Below are positions 1 through 9,724 of a stretch of DNA of 64,000 nucleotides, one piece after another (the stretch's first letter is position 1; the number at the start of each line of letters is the position of its first letter). This DNA is from CAVTLG01 sp963802635 (GTDB taxonomy: Bacteria > Chloroflexota > Ktedonobacteria > Ktedonobacterales > Ktedonobacteraceae): the NCBI GenBank assembly GCA_963802635.1, contig CAWDJJ010000001.1, positions 558,001 through 622,000 of the forward strand, written 5' to 3'. The notes below the pieces were generated by a model. That model saw nothing but the letters and a program-made list of their open reading frames with translations, did not search any database and was not told where the DNA came from. The position numbers and the translations under genes are program-made.

Positions 1-1367
1 GCAACCTCATCTGGGCTACGTTCATCGTGGGTTTGCACCGACAGTTGGCCCCGTCCAAAGCGTCCCCACAGCAAACCAATTGCCAGCACATAGAGCAGCG
101 CCGCGCAGATAAAGACGGGCGTATAGCCCAGATGCGCTATGATCAGTCCTCCAAGTTGGGTCCCAATAGCCGACGCGCCCTGATATGCGGCCTGGTAACT
201 ACTATTCGCCAGCCCACGGTGCCGCCTGGATACCACTTCCATCGAGAAAACTTGCATGATACCTTGCGACATATCCATAAATCCCTGCCTGAAAGGGTAG
301 AGCAGTGCTGCGAGTGGCAAAAAGCGTGTTAAACCAATCATCAGCATCAATGGTACGCTTACTAGCTCCGTCAGAACCATCGTGGCTACTTTGCCGATGC
401 GCTGTGCCAGCCAGGGAGCCAGCAGCGCAAAAAGAGCATTGAGCAAATTCGCGCCCCCGGCAATGATGCCGAACAAAGCGGAGGATGCGCCCAGGTGCCG
501 CACAAAATAGATATTATAATACGGGATAAATAATCCCGCTCCTGTCGCGATGAGCACCTGTATGAGCACGATAACCACCACAGGACTGAAGAGTACATTG
601 TGCCAGGAAAGCTGTTGCCTCCACATTGTGAAGTTTGCCAGTGCTCGCGGTAACGAGGGAAGCTGTCTCCATGCAGGCGCGCTAGCTGGATCGTCCACGC
701 CGCGATGGGGATAGTCATTGCTCAACATAAAAAGAGGAATAAAGTTTGGGATAGCTATCAGTCCGGCCAGTAGCAGTGCCAGTTGATACGCCCGAGGTGC
801 AGCCTGACTAGCAAGCATCCATGCAAAAGAGTGAGGTAGCGGACTCATAAGCCAGGGTATCGTACGCAACCAGATAGGCAAAACACCGCCCAGTGCCTCG
901 CCAATGACAGAAGTCGCCAGTGTCACGACAATATTCAGGCTGAAAAGGTGCGGACGCTCAGCAGGCGTGCTATTCAGCGAGAGGAAAGGTGCATTGATTA
1001 CCAGCGTAAACGCGCCCGCGACACCCGCGATGAAGGTGCTTATGAGCAAGGGAGCTGGCGTACGAAAGAGCATCTGCCCGATACCAACGACGCCAATCAG
1101 TACACTCGACCAGATCAGGATCGCTTTGCCGCTAAAGCGATCTATACAGATACCTGCTGGGAAAATAGCCAGTCCGGCACCCAACGTTCCCACAAAGAGC
1201 ACAAGACCAATAAAATCAGTTCCATATCCCAGTGCGTTTAGGTAAAGGTTATATAAAACAATGATGATGCCAAAGGGAATGCCGCTTAGAGCATTGCTCA
1301 GCAAATACAAACGAGCATTGCGCTGAAAACGCCCGAATTGTTGCCAATACTCAACGAGTTGGGACAT
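1..1367 (-). CDS. MFS transporter (C-terminus beyond window edge)
   Basis: Reading leftwards from an ATG at 1367 the frame stays open to base 1, about 455 residues without a stop, so the gene is cut by the window edge. The product is almost entirely hydrophobic helices, consistent with the 12-helix major facilitator fold. The loop after the second helix reads GICIDRFSGKAILI, a match to the MFS motif A (G-x-x-x-D-R-x-G/S-x-K/R). A longer polar loop near residues 215-245 separates the two six-helix halves. The remaining C-terminus is polar and acidic, so little is probably missing. Its start overlaps the last 17 bases of the upstream small membrane gene, suggesting co-transcription. Substrate cannot be told; drug or metabolite efflux at the inner membrane is the family norm. 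Confidence 0.85.
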   Translation of the reverse strand, partial: MSQLVEYWQQFGRFQRNARLYLLSNALSGIPFGIIIVLYNLYLNALGYGTDFIGLVLFVGTLGAGLAIFPAGICIDRFSGKAILIWSSVLIGVVGIGQMLFRTPAPLLISTFIAGVAGAFTLVINAPFLSLNSTPAERPHLFSLNIVVTLATSVIGEALGGVLPIWLRTIPWLMSPLPHSFAWMLASQAAPRAYQLALLLAGLIAIPNFIPLFMLSNDYPHRGVDDPASAPAWRQLPSLPRALANFTMWRQQLSWHNVLFSPVVVIVLIQVLIATGAGLFIPYYNIYFVRHLGASSALFGIIAGGANLLNALFALLAPWLAQRIGKVATMVLTELVSVPLMLMIGLTRFLPLAALLYPFRQGFMDMSQGIMQVFSMEVVSRRHRGLANSSYQAAYQGASAIGTQLGGLIIAHLGYTPVFICAALLYVLAIGLLWGRFGRGQLSVQTHDERSPDEV

Positions 1368-1923
1368 GGTTTAGTTGACCTGCCGTTACGCTTCGTGCTG
1401 CCTGGGGTTGTCCATCCTTTGTGGGAGCTTGCTCAGAGACCTCTGCGGCACTCTTTTCCAGTAGAGCACGATAACCAGCATTACCAGCGTTTTTCTCTCC
1501 ACTGGCTACACTTTTTTGCTTCCCCGCGCCTGGTACAAAGAACGCCTTCGCGATAGTTTGCACCTGAACAGTACGTGCGCGGAATTCAATCGCCGCTTTC
1601 ACAATGGGTTCAGTCGTCTGGTCTACTTTTGTGTCGACGGCCTGGACGCGTCCCGGCACACTGACGACCGCGCGCACAACTGGCTGTTCGTTTTCAGTGG
1701 GAGCACTCTCATTTTTTGCCGCCTCCGTGGTCTTATTCACGCTTTCAATATGCGGTCGTAGCAACTTGATTAGCTCAGTTTTCTCACGCAGCCAGCCCAG
1801 ACCAAAGGCCATCGCCAGATTAAACGCGACGGCAAGTATCACAAAGATGAACACAAAGAGACACAGAATAATCGCTGATATCTGCCCCAACATGGCTAAA
1901 ACGGGATTCGCAGTACCTATCAT
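1351..1923 (-). CDS. Single-pass membrane protein of unknown function
   Basis: A 190-residue protein with one strong hydrophobic helix at about residues 10-45, followed by a charged, alanine-, valine- and glutamate-rich tail that looks extended or coiled. I do not recognise a named family. It shares general architecture (N-terminal helix, then a helical tail with repeated Val/Thr/Lys patterns) with its upstream neighbour, so the two may form a hetero-oligomer at the membrane. The start codon ATG overlaps the upstream stop as ATGA (1920-1923), a sign of translational coupling. Downstream it overlaps the MFS gene by 17 bases, so the three genes form one operon. Confidence 0.7.
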   Translation of the reverse strand: MIGTANPVLAMLGQISAIILCLFVFIFVILAVAFNLAMAFGLGWLREKTELIKLLRPHIESVNKTTEAAKNESAPTENEQPVVRAVVSVPGRVQAVDTKVDQTTEPIVKAAIEFRARTVQVQTIAKAFFVPGAGKQKSVASGEKNAGNAGYRALLEKSAAEVSEQAPTKDGQPQAARSVTAGQLNHVPTR

Positions 1924-2408
1924 CCTTCGCTCCCTTCCGCGCTAGCCTGTATGGCTTCCTGCTGCTGCTTGCGCCGCTGCTCGGCGTGACTCCTCGTACG
2001 TCCACGGCCCAGGAAAACGCGCAGCATCTGCTGTCCCGCGACGAGCGCAGATACGACACGTACACCAGGCACAAGGGCAAACTCAGAGGTCAAACGGGCT
2101 GTATTCCCTATCGTAGAGACCGTATGACCGGCGGTTTTCGCCGTATCTTTTACAAGCCCCATAGTCTCTTGCACTGATGCTACCAGCGGCTTCATTTCAT
2201 CGCGCACCGTCATAATCGTGCGCACCAGCATGAGAATAGAATATATCTGAAAGACTGTCGCCAATACCATGAGCACCGCTAGAAGCAGCAACGCAATGTA
2301 GAGCACATCCAGTAATACATGGAAAATAGCTGCTAGAACGAGGCCAATGATAATGAGCAGTGTAACCACCGCCCCAGCTATGATTGCGAACCTCTTTGCG
2401 GTTTGCAT
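1920..2408 (-). CDS. Small membrane protein of unknown function
   Basis: Start taken at the ATG at 2408 because GGGAGG lies seven bases upstream; an upstream in-frame start at 2477 would read through an IS607-like end and has no such site. The 162-residue product has two hydrophobic helices in residues 8-75, then an amphipathic stretch (MRDE-KPLV-SVQETMGLVKDTA) reminiscent of DUF948-like membrane proteins, and a basic, glutamine-rich C-terminus. No catalytic motif is visible. It is the first gene of an apparent three-gene operon with the next small membrane protein and the MFS exporter. Function unknown. Confidence 0.7.
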   Translation of the reverse strand: MQTAKRFAIIAGAVVTLLIIIGLVLAAIFHVLLDVLYIALLLLAVLMVLATVFQIYSILMLVRTIMTVRDEMKPLVASVQETMGLVKDTAKTAGHTVSTIGNTARLTSEFALVPGVRVVSALVAGQQMLRVFLGRGRTRSHAEQRRKQQQEAIQASAEGSEG

Positions 2409-2471
2409 AATGTGCCTCCCAATCCAATTCTGAAGTAATTCTGTTTCATTATAGCGCACAAGCGAGAATAG

Positions 2472-2545
2472 TTCCAAAGAAAACAGAGCGTTTTGTAGCG
2501 AAAGAGAGTGGCTATTGACGACCGCTTACTTTCGTCATGTGTGCG
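2472..2545 (-). mobile_element. IS607-type right-end remnant
   Basis: On the minus strand this stretch matches, with small gaps, the sequence that directly follows the TnpB-like reading frame at 10137-10200 (shared blocks such as AGCGAAAGAGAG and CAGAGCGTTTT, then ACCGCTT). It therefore looks like a solo right end left by a lost IS607-family element. It sits just upstream of the start of the 2408 gene and probably forms its leader. Confidence 0.45.
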
Positions 2546-2599
2546 TTGAACAGGTTGCTTCGATTTATATTTGATGCAAAATGTGTGTGAAGATCAAAA

Positions 2600-2732
2600 C
2601 GGGCGCGATAAATCTGGCCCCTACCTACGGGCGATCAATCGCCGCGCAGATCCTCTACGACCATCCATCGCCAGAAAGGAAAAGAAAGGCAATGTATTGC
2701 CTGAGATGTAGGGGCCAGATTTATCGCGCCCG
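2600..2732. repeat. Inverted-repeat element, 25-bp arms
   Basis: A perfect 25-base inverted repeat: the arm at 2600-2624 (core GCGATAAATCTGGCCCC) recurs in reverse complement at 2708-2732, with 83 bases between. No reading frame lies inside. This fits a MITE or a large cruciform-forming intergenic repeat. No clear flanking target duplication was found. Confidence 0.7.
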
Positions 2733-2756
2733 TATCGCCCGAATATCTCGAAAAAT

Positions 2757-2795
2757 GTGAGTAAGAGTCAGTCTTTCAAGCGGGGAAGTGTCAAT
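2757..2795 (+). mobile_element. Minimal IS605-type relic (left end joined to right end)
   Basis: The first 25 bases match the left end of the relic at 15265 (GTGAGTAA-AG--CAG-TCTTTCAAGC), and the last 14 match its right end (CGGGGAAGTGTCAAT). Nothing of the interior remains. The unit ends one base before the metE stop codon, so it lies immediately 3' of metE. Confidence 0.5.
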
Positions 2796-5100
2796 CTACG
2801 CCTGCTGTGTAGTGCGTGCGGCCTGCGCTGCCGCAACCAGATTAGTGAGTGCCGGTTGCACCTCTGCCCAATGGCGGGTTTTGAGTCCACAATCAGGATT
2901 AACCCAGATTTGCTCGGCTGGCAATACCTGGAGTATTTTGTCGAGGATCTCACTACATTCCTGGCGCGAAGGTACGTATGGTGAGTGAATATCATAGATG
3001 CCAGGACCTATCTCGTTGGGATAACGGTAGGCCACAAAGGCGTTCAGTAGCTCTAGTTGTGAACGCGAAGCTTCTATCGAGAGGACATCAGCGTCCATCT
3101 TAGCTATCGCGTCGATGATATCGTTAAACTCTGGAATAGCACATATGCGAGTGAATTTGAGTATCGTCGTGTACGTCAGAGGAGGCCAGGCGGAAACAAT
3201 TGACCGCCCAGGTAAGATAGCTTTGCCAGTGGGCACGACGCAGCGGTAGGCCCTCGCGCAACGCAGGTTCGTCAATTTGAATGATACGGATACCCGCAGC
3301 CTCCAGGTCCTGTACTTCGTCATGCAGTGCTAGAGCCAGTTGATAGCACGTTTCTGCACGCGGTTGGTCATCTCGCACAAACGACCATTGTAAGATAGTC
3401 ACCGGACCGGTGAGCATGCCCTTCACTGGTCGCTCCGTCAGAGATTGTGCAAAACGCGACCAGCGTACAGTCATAGGACCCGGTCGGCTGACGTCGCCAT
3501 AGATGACCGGTGGACGTACGCAACGCGAACCGTAGCTTTGTACCCAGCCATTCTGCGTAAAGAGGAAGCCGTTGAGCTGCTCGCCAAAGTACTCGACCAT
3601 GTCGGTGCGTTCGAACTCCCCGTGCACCAGGACATCCAGCCCCAGCTCTTCCTGGAAGCGAATTGTGCGCGCAATCTCTGTGCGCAGAAAATCTTCGTAG
3701 TCAGCGAGAGCTAGCTTTCCACTCTTGTAAGCAGCGCGGGCAGCACGCACATCGCTGGTCTGCGGAAATGAACCTATCGTGGTAGTTGGCAAGAGCGGTA
3801 ACTTTAACCTGGCGTGTTGCAGTTTCCTACGCTCTGTTGAAGGACTCTTACGCTGTGCCTCTTGCCCTATCACTGTCTGCATGCGCTGTGCTACAGCAGC
3901 ATTGTGAATGTGTGCGGAACTGCGCCGTTGCTGGAATGCGCGGCGGTTATCCTCCAATTGTGTAGCGATAGCGTCTGTCCCATCATTGCTGGCACGCGTG
4001 AGCAGCACTATTTCTGTAATCTTCTGTTGTGCAAAGGCCAGCCATTGCTTGAGTTCATCGTCAAGTCGTGTCTCTTGCGCGAGATCAATGGGGACGTGTA
4101 AGAGTGAACAGGATGGTCCAACCAGGATGTGCTCAGAACCCAATGCCTGTACTCCACGTTCAATGAGAGCTAGAGCACGCTCAAATTCGGTGCGCCAGAT
4201 ATTGCGTCCATCAACGATGCCCAGCGACAGTGTGAGGGTAGATGGCGCGTTTGCCAGCGCCTGCTCCAGTTGTTCCGGTGCTCGTACAAGGTCCAGGTGA
4301 ACGGCTGCTACAGGAAGGTGTAACAGCATGGGTAGAGAGGGACCAGGATCACCAAAGTAGGTTGCTAACAACAGGCGCAGCGACGAGGAGACTGCGCTCA
4401 AACGCGTATATGTTTGCTGAAAGATGGCCTGTACAGCAACGTCCAGATCAAGGACCAGGCATGGTTCGTCAATCTGAATCCAATCGGCCCCGGCAGCCGC
4501 CAGCTTGCTGAGCATTTCCTCGTACACTGGCAATAAGGCATCCAGCAGGGTAAGCGGTTGTATGTTTTGTTGATGTGTCTTGCCCAGAAGTAGAAACGAG
4601 ATCGGACCAAGGAGTACTGGTCGTGTATGAATGCCCAGATCTCTCGCCTCTATAAACTCGTCAAGTGCTTTGGTTGAAGCCAGCCGAAACTGCTGTTGCG
4701 CAGCGAATTCGGGTACGATATAGTGATAATTGGTATCAAACCACTTGGTCATTTCCATGGCGGGAACGGCTTCTGTTTGCTCCCGGTCATGCTCCATACC
4801 GCGTGCCATGGCAAAATACGTGTGCAGATCGACACGTTCGCCATGCCAGTGGTAGCGCTCTGGCACTGCCCCAACCATGGCTATCGTATCAAGCACCTGA
4901 TCATACAATGAGAAGTCATTCGAGGGAATGTGTTGTAGCCCGAGACGCTGCTGAAGCAGCCAGTGCTGCTTGCGTAATGAAGCAGCTTGCTCCAATAGTG
5001 CGGTTTCACTCAACTTATCTGACCAGAATTGCTCCAGAGCCTTCTTCAGTTCTCGTTTTACGCCAATGCGCGGATAACCAAGATTTGTTGCCTGTACCAT
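2796..5100 (-). CDS. metE: Cobalamin-independent methionine synthase MetE, frameshifted
   Basis: 5-methyltetrahydropteroyltriglutamate-homocysteine methyltransferase, the last step of methionine synthesis, cytosolic and zinc-dependent. Residues 1-647 read from the ATG at 5100 (GAAAGGA upstream); the N-terminus NLGYPRIGVKRELKKALE and the block LLPTTTIGSFPQT are typical of the family. After HSHMCYS the frame breaks: one extra base near 3132 (t on the plus strand) separates it from EFNDIIDAIAKMDADVLSIE, which continues in the next frame to NPDCGLKTR and the stop at 2796. Corrected length is 767 residues, close to the usual 750-770. The break falls between the first zinc ligands (His and Cys of HMC) and the later Glu and Cys ligands, so a real frameshift would abolish activity. 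Sequencing error is likely, given similar indels in essential genes here. I see no SAM or cobalamin riboswitch upstream. Confidence 0.9.
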
Positions 5101-5371
5101 AAGTGTGTCCTTTCGTTGTCTCGCTGCGTTTCTGCATGCATATGGGTATTAGTCCCAGCGCAATGTGGAGGCTGATTGATATTCAGTCACGTGCGTCTCA
5201 AAAAAATCTTCTCTTTACTCAGATCGATAGTTTCGCTCATCCACGGAAAAGCATGAATTTTCTGTATTCAATTGGTAAGGACACAATATATGAGTAATTA
5301 CAGACACTACCCTACCATATGTTGTATCCGAAGTCAAGAAAGAGCAACTCTCTCTGCGCCATCAAAAAGAC
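5101..5371. other. Intergenic region between metE and the kinase gene
   Basis: A 271-base divergent spacer. It holds a partial half (5123-5149) of the dispersed repeat whose right end reads GCGTTTCTGAATGCCTATGG, here GCGTTTCTGCATGCATATGG. I looked for S-box and cobalamin elements on the metE side and saw none. Confidence 0.4.
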
Positions 5372-5400
5372 TTGACGAACGTGGTGTTCTTCACTACTAT
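5372..5400 (+). promoter_or_regulatory. Sigma-70-like promoter for the kinase/kelch gene
   Basis: TTGACG (5372-5377), a 17-base spacer, then TACTAT (5395-5400), 33 bases before the ATG at 5433. Five of six bases match the -35 consensus and four of six the -10. A clear ribosome-binding site (GGGAGG) follows before the start. Confidence 0.45.
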
Positions 5401-5432
5401 AGTGGAAAGAAGGGAAATGTGGGAGGTGTGTT

Positions 5433-7844
5433 ATGAATACTCGACAGCAAGCGCAAAACGAAGATCTTGTAGGTTGTACGCTCCGCGAAGGAGAATATCT
5501 TGTCCAGCGTCAATTGGAACAGAGCAGCGCGAGCAGAGTCTATCTCGCTTTGCATACTGTGCTTGCCATCCCGTTAGCACTCAAACAATTGCCAGCCGAC
5601 CAGCCATTGCCAGTCAGTGTCAGTGCTGAACTGGATTATATTTTGCGTGGTGGCGCGGTCACGCCGCGTTCCTCCCATACAAACGTGCCACACACGGCTT
5701 TTCCTACCAGCGATGGTGTGTATACGGATCGCTTTTTACGCGAGGCTCTATTCCTGGCGCGCCTGCAACATCCAACAATTCCTACACTCTACGATTATTT
5801 TTTTGAGAACGGGTGCTGGTATCTTGTGATGGACTATGTTCCCAGTATGACTCTCTACACATATTTACAAAAAAGCGATAACTTAGCTACGTTAGAGCTA
5901 TTACGTTATGCTATGCAGATATGTGATGTGCTTGATTATCTGCATAAACAAACGCCGCCTATCCTTTTGGCGATCTGAATCCAATGCATATTATGATCTT
6001 ACCCGATGGATCTATCATGCTTATTGATATTGGTCGTGCGTACTATCTGCGTAATGAGCCGCTGGATGCGAGCACAGATCATCTTTTGTCCAATTATGTG
6101 GCACCAGAGTGCTACCAGGCTGGTGGGCAGGTTGATGTGCGTGCAGATCTCTATAGTCTCGGTGTCATACTGAGTGAGATGCTGAATAAAAAGCAGATTA
6201 CTGACCAGGCTCCTGATATGCCGCCTGTCACTGTTTCGACGGCTCTGAACGGCTTACTAAAGCTAGCAATGCGAGCAGATCCCGCGCGGCGTTTGCAAAG
6301 CGCCGCAGTTTTCTACCTGGCGTTGGAGCGTGCATATGATCTCGAGGAACGGCAGCTACAGCAGTTGTATAGTATAAGAGTAAATAGTAAGAGAGATAAA
6401 ATATTTGCTGATATATATGAGGGAAATGAGACAATGGTGCAGTCTTTACGTGCACTTCGATCTGGAGCTGCGCAGCCAGAGACGCGAAACATTGCAGCGG
6501 TTGCGCTATGAGCGTCAGACGCAGGAACAATGGGAGCAGCAACTGGCCTCGGTTGATGAGAGTTTACAACGTCGTTCGCACCAGTCGCATATGTCCCAGG
6601 TCAGTTGGAGACCGCCAGAAAGGCGTCCAGGAGCTGTGCACAAGCTGTATCGTCTCGTTCAGGTGAGCTTTCTGCTGGTGCTGGTCATGTTTGTCGTCCT
6701 GGTATCGCTCCTGGTATATGTGCACGTTGAGCAGCGACTTCGCGACTTGTTGTTGGGGCCGCAGCCACTGTTTACACCTACGCTAGCTGTACCTGTAAAT
6801 GCTGGGACTGCGGGTGCAGGTCCTGTAAGTCAGTGGCGTGTGTTACCGTCTCTACCGGTTGCTCAGGCCGATAACACTGCTGTCTACGTAAAATTACAGG
6901 GTCACACGTACATTTATGTAAATGGTGGCTACCGTGGTGCGCTTGCACCGCTCTATGATCGTGGTCTGTATCGCTACAACATTGAAACTGCTGAGTGGGA
7001 GAACATGACTGGTAGTTATTTTCCTGGTATGGTGAACAATACGGCGACTGTGGACGAGCGAGGTCACATCTTCTTCACCGCTGGCTACTCTTCTGATACA
7101 TATACCGTGACTTCGCGGTTGTACCAGTATCAGCCGCTATCTGGTACCTTACAGAAAATCATACCTCCTGAACTGATGCCACTGGGCTTTGGGGATTCGA
7201 TGCTAGCTGACCAGCAGGGCCATCTCTACATCACGCAAGGTTTTCTGCGCAGTGGCGATGCTCGTGTTCGAGCTGGTACCGGTTGGTACCGTTACGATAT
7301 TGCTTCGGGTCAATGGCACTTGCTTGCACCGTTACCGCTGGGTATCGGCTATGTTGTGCTGACGATGAATAGCGACGGTGATATCTTCTTAATGGGCGGC
7401 TCAACTGACGCTGGACAACACAACCCACAGGATCGTATATACCGCTATGATCGTGTGCAAAATGTCTGGATACAGGCGCAGACGCGCATGCCACAACCTA
7501 TGAGCGGCACCGCTAGCTGTCTTGTGAGACCAGACGAGGTTGCCGTAGTTGGCGGCTATGATCGTGTGCACAACCAGGGACTCAAGCAGTCCTGGCTTTT
7601 CAATCTGCAATCCTTGCGGTGGGAGAGCTTGCCCGTGCTCCCTACTGGTGGCTCCGTCCTGGGTGCGGCTGCTTGTGATGGCAATGGTCAAGTCTATCTG
7701 GAGCGTGGCGCGAGTGATCCCCGGGTGCCAACGCGAGACTTTTTGGAACTTCTCGTGCCCCCCAGCTCTGTGCCCAGTACAGCCACTTTGAGAGGCAAAC
7801 CAGGAGCCTTCTCACCTCGCGTAGGAGCTATCAAGGGCGAATGA
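5433..7844 (+). CDS. Ser/Thr kinase-like protein fused to a kelch propeller (two frameshifts)
   Basis: Read as one gene with two indels corrected it encodes about 803 residues. Residues 10-310 are a protein-kinase fold: VYLALHTVLAIPLALKQL carries the ATP-site lysine, FGDLNPMHIM stands where HRDLKPxN is expected, and IDIGRAY replaces DFG. The catalytic loop is thus atypical and it may be a pseudokinase. A basic Gln/Arg-rich coiled segment follows, then one transmembrane helix (VSFLLVLVMFVVLVSLLVYV), then about 350 residues of kelch repeats (for example MGGSTD, VAVVGGYDR) outside the cell. Frame breaks: a missing T in the T-run near 5965 and an extra G near 6464; both restore good sequence when corrected. 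ATG 5433 has GGGAGG upstream. Role inferred: a membrane signalling receptor with an external sensor. It could instead be two adjacent genes. Confidence 0.7.
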
Positions 7845-7875
7845 TGTCGTGTTAAGAGTGGTCCCGCCTTTATGA

Positions 7876-8610
7876 CTATTCTGTGAGCACGATGCGGATG
7901 GAATCGCTGGCAAAGCCGTTGCCTGTTTCAATCTGGTAGCGGTCCAGAGTCTGACTGCCCAGGCGCGTGTTGCGATCAAAAGTCAGTTGACCATTGGTGT
8001 ACGCGTAAGGGCTGTCTTCTTGCTCGCGTTCTCCCTGTATAAGGATAGTATCGTACTTTGCTGTATCGTACTCGCGGAATGCTTTTAACAGCGTCGCGGC
8101 CTGTTGCCACGCCGCACAACGGCGATAGGAGATGCGTATAATTTGTTTCTTGCCATAGCTGGTAGCATCGGTCACGAACGTATAAGGCTGTGCTCCTGGC
8201 TCAAGCGCCTTCAATTGCCCTATCGTGCGCGGCGGGAATGGTGCAGGTGGCTCGGGTGCGGGCGGTTCAACGGGTTCAACGGGCACAGCAAGGGGACGCT
8301 GGCGGTTTGAGCGTCTCTCTGCTGGAACCTGTTGTGGTAGTGGATTTGCCGCAGGTGGATAATTTGCGCGTTGAACGGTCGGTGCCTGTTGTACTGTAAC
8401 GGACGTGGGTTTCGTCACAGGTGTTGGCCGTTGAACAGGTTGTGGCGGTTGGTATGTTGGGGTTCGTTGTGGGACCGTCGGCCCAGGTTTTGTTGGAGGC
8501 GGATAGGCTGGCTGCTGCTGTGATGGCTGTGCAGGCGTTAATTCGCGACCGCAGCGCATACAGTAACGAATATTGTCTGGATTCAGCCCTCCGCAATTGG
8601 GACAACGCAT
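7876..8610 (-). CDS. Zinc-ribbon protein with proline-rich linker
   Basis: 244 residues from the ATG at 8610, chosen because AGAGGA lies just upstream. The N-terminus MRCPNCGGLNPDNIRYCMRC has two CxxC pairs, a classic zinc ribbon. A Pro/Gln/Thr-rich disordered linker fills residues 27-130, and a compact C-terminal domain of about 110 residues follows (PYTFVTDATSYGKKQIIRIS to the end) whose family I do not recognise. There is no signal peptide or membrane helix. Zinc-ribbon plus disordered linker is common in Chloroflexota and actinobacterial proteins of unknown role. It is convergent with the kinase/kelch gene and 133 bases from rho on the same strand. Confidence 0.75.
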   Translation of the reverse strand: MRCPNCGGLNPDNIRYCMRCGRELTPAQPSQQQPAYPPPTKPGPTVPQRTPTYQPPQPVQRPTPVTKPTSVTVQQAPTVQRANYPPAANPLPQQVPAERRSNRQRPLAVPVEPVEPPAPEPPAPFPPRTIGQLKALEPGAQPYTFVTDATSYGKKQIIRISYRRCAAWQQAATLLKAFREYDTAKYDTILIQGEREQEDSPYAYTNGQLTFDRNTRLGSQTLDRYQIETGNGFASDSIRIVLTE

Positions 8611-8743
8611 AACTCGTCCTCTCATCTTGCTAATAAATTAGCGGTATTTGTTATAGTATATCACATATACAGCAGTGAGTTTGCATGCTTTGATGTGGCA
8701 TATACAGAAAAAACAGGATGGCTAAAAAAGAGGTTTGATCTCC

Positions 8744-9724
8744 TCAACCTTGCTTGACAATAGCCTCTACTAGTTGGGCATTTGAGTGCGTCTTTTCAAA
8801 CAGTTGGATAACCTGTTCAGTACTCTCACGACGTGGAAGATCAGCCATACGACGTCGCACAATAGTCATTGCTCGTAACTCTTTCTCCGCCAACAGGCGT
8901 TCTTCCAGGCGGGTACTGGAGCTAGTCACATCGATAGCCGGAAAAATGCGCCGATCAGCCAGTTCTCTTGATAAGCGAACTTCCAGATTGCCTGTGCTCT
9001 TAAATTCCTCGTAGACCACTTCATCGAGACGGCTACCCGTCTCAACGAGGCAACTGGCAACAATTGTCAGGCTTCCACCTTCTTCAAGCGTCCGTGCCGA
9101 ACCGAAGACGCGTCGACCAACCTCAAGCGCGTGAACGTCGATACCTCCTGAGAGTGTACGGCTACCATAGCCGCCGCGCTGGTTGCGTGGTCCTTGCCAC
9201 ATATCGCTATTGAGATTGTGTGCGCGGGCCAGGCGCGTGAGCGAGTCAAGTAGCATGACTACATCGTGGCCCTGTTCAACCTCGCGTTTCGCATCATATA
9301 ATGCTTGTTCAACAATGCGTCCATGCTTCGTGGCCTGTTGATCAAAGCTCGAAGCATAGAGTTTTACCTGTGAACCATAGATCTCTGTACGCCAGTCTGT
9401 TACCTCTTCAGGGCGCTCGTCGACCAGACAGAGGAATAAACGTGCCTCTGGTGAATTGGTGCGTAGCGCCATCGCAATCTGCCGCAGAATAGTTGTTTTG
9501 CCTGCCTGCGGTGGCGCGACGATGAGTGCTCTCTGACCGAAGCCAAGTGGTACGAGCAGATCAATCATGCGCGGAGCAATAGGCTTTGGACCGATCTCTA
9601 ACGTGATGCGACGATTTGGATGGATCGGAGTTAATTTCTCAAAAGGAGTTTGTGTTGATGCCACGCGTCCTCGTTCTCCTAATAAACTATTTTCAGTCCC
9701 CTCGAATGGGTCGTGAAAGAACAT
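8744..9724 (-). CDS. rho: Short Rho-type transcription termination ATPase
   Basis: The 326-residue product is the RecA-like ATPase core of Rho: Walker A APPQAGKTT, Walker B VVMLLDSLTRLARA, the Q-loop region GGIDVHALEVGRRVFGSAR, and the C-terminal block EEFKSTGNLEVRLSRELADRR with IFPAIDVTSSSTR. The usual N-terminal helix bundle and the cold-shock-like OB fold that binds rut RNA (about 100 residues) are absent; the protein starts about 30 residues before the ATPase core. GGAAGGAG lies 12 bases before the ATG at 9724, rather far. A 22-bp-TIR element ends 140 bases upstream, so the original 5' end may have been lost to insertion. Alternatively this is a natural short Rho paralogue. ATPase activity is likely; RNA loading is doubtful. 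Confidence 0.85.
   Translation of the reverse strand: MFFHDPFEGTENSLLGERGRVASTQTPFEKLTPIHPNRRITLEIGPKPIAPRMIDLLVPLGFGQRALIVAPPQAGKTTILRQIAMALRTNSPEARLFLCLVDERPEEVTDWRTEIYGSQVKLYASSFDQQATKHGRIVEQALYDAKREVEQGHDVVMLLDSLTRLARAHNLNSDMWQGPRNQRGGYGSRTLSGGIDVHALEVGRRVFGSARTLEEGGSLTIVASCLVETGSRLDEVVYEEFKSTGNLEVRLSRELADRRIFPAIDVTSSSTRLEERLLAEKELRAMTIVRRRMADLPRRESTEQVIQLFEKTHSNAQLVEAIVKQG

Noticed and set aside
4665..5102. Open frame of 145 codons on the plus strand inside metE
   Set aside because: It lies wholly antisense to a conserved enzyme, has no ribosome-binding site and no recognisable domain.
5101..5330. Possible SAM or cobalamin riboswitch upstream of metE
   Set aside because: I looked on the metE strand for the conserved S-box and B12-box cores and found neither.
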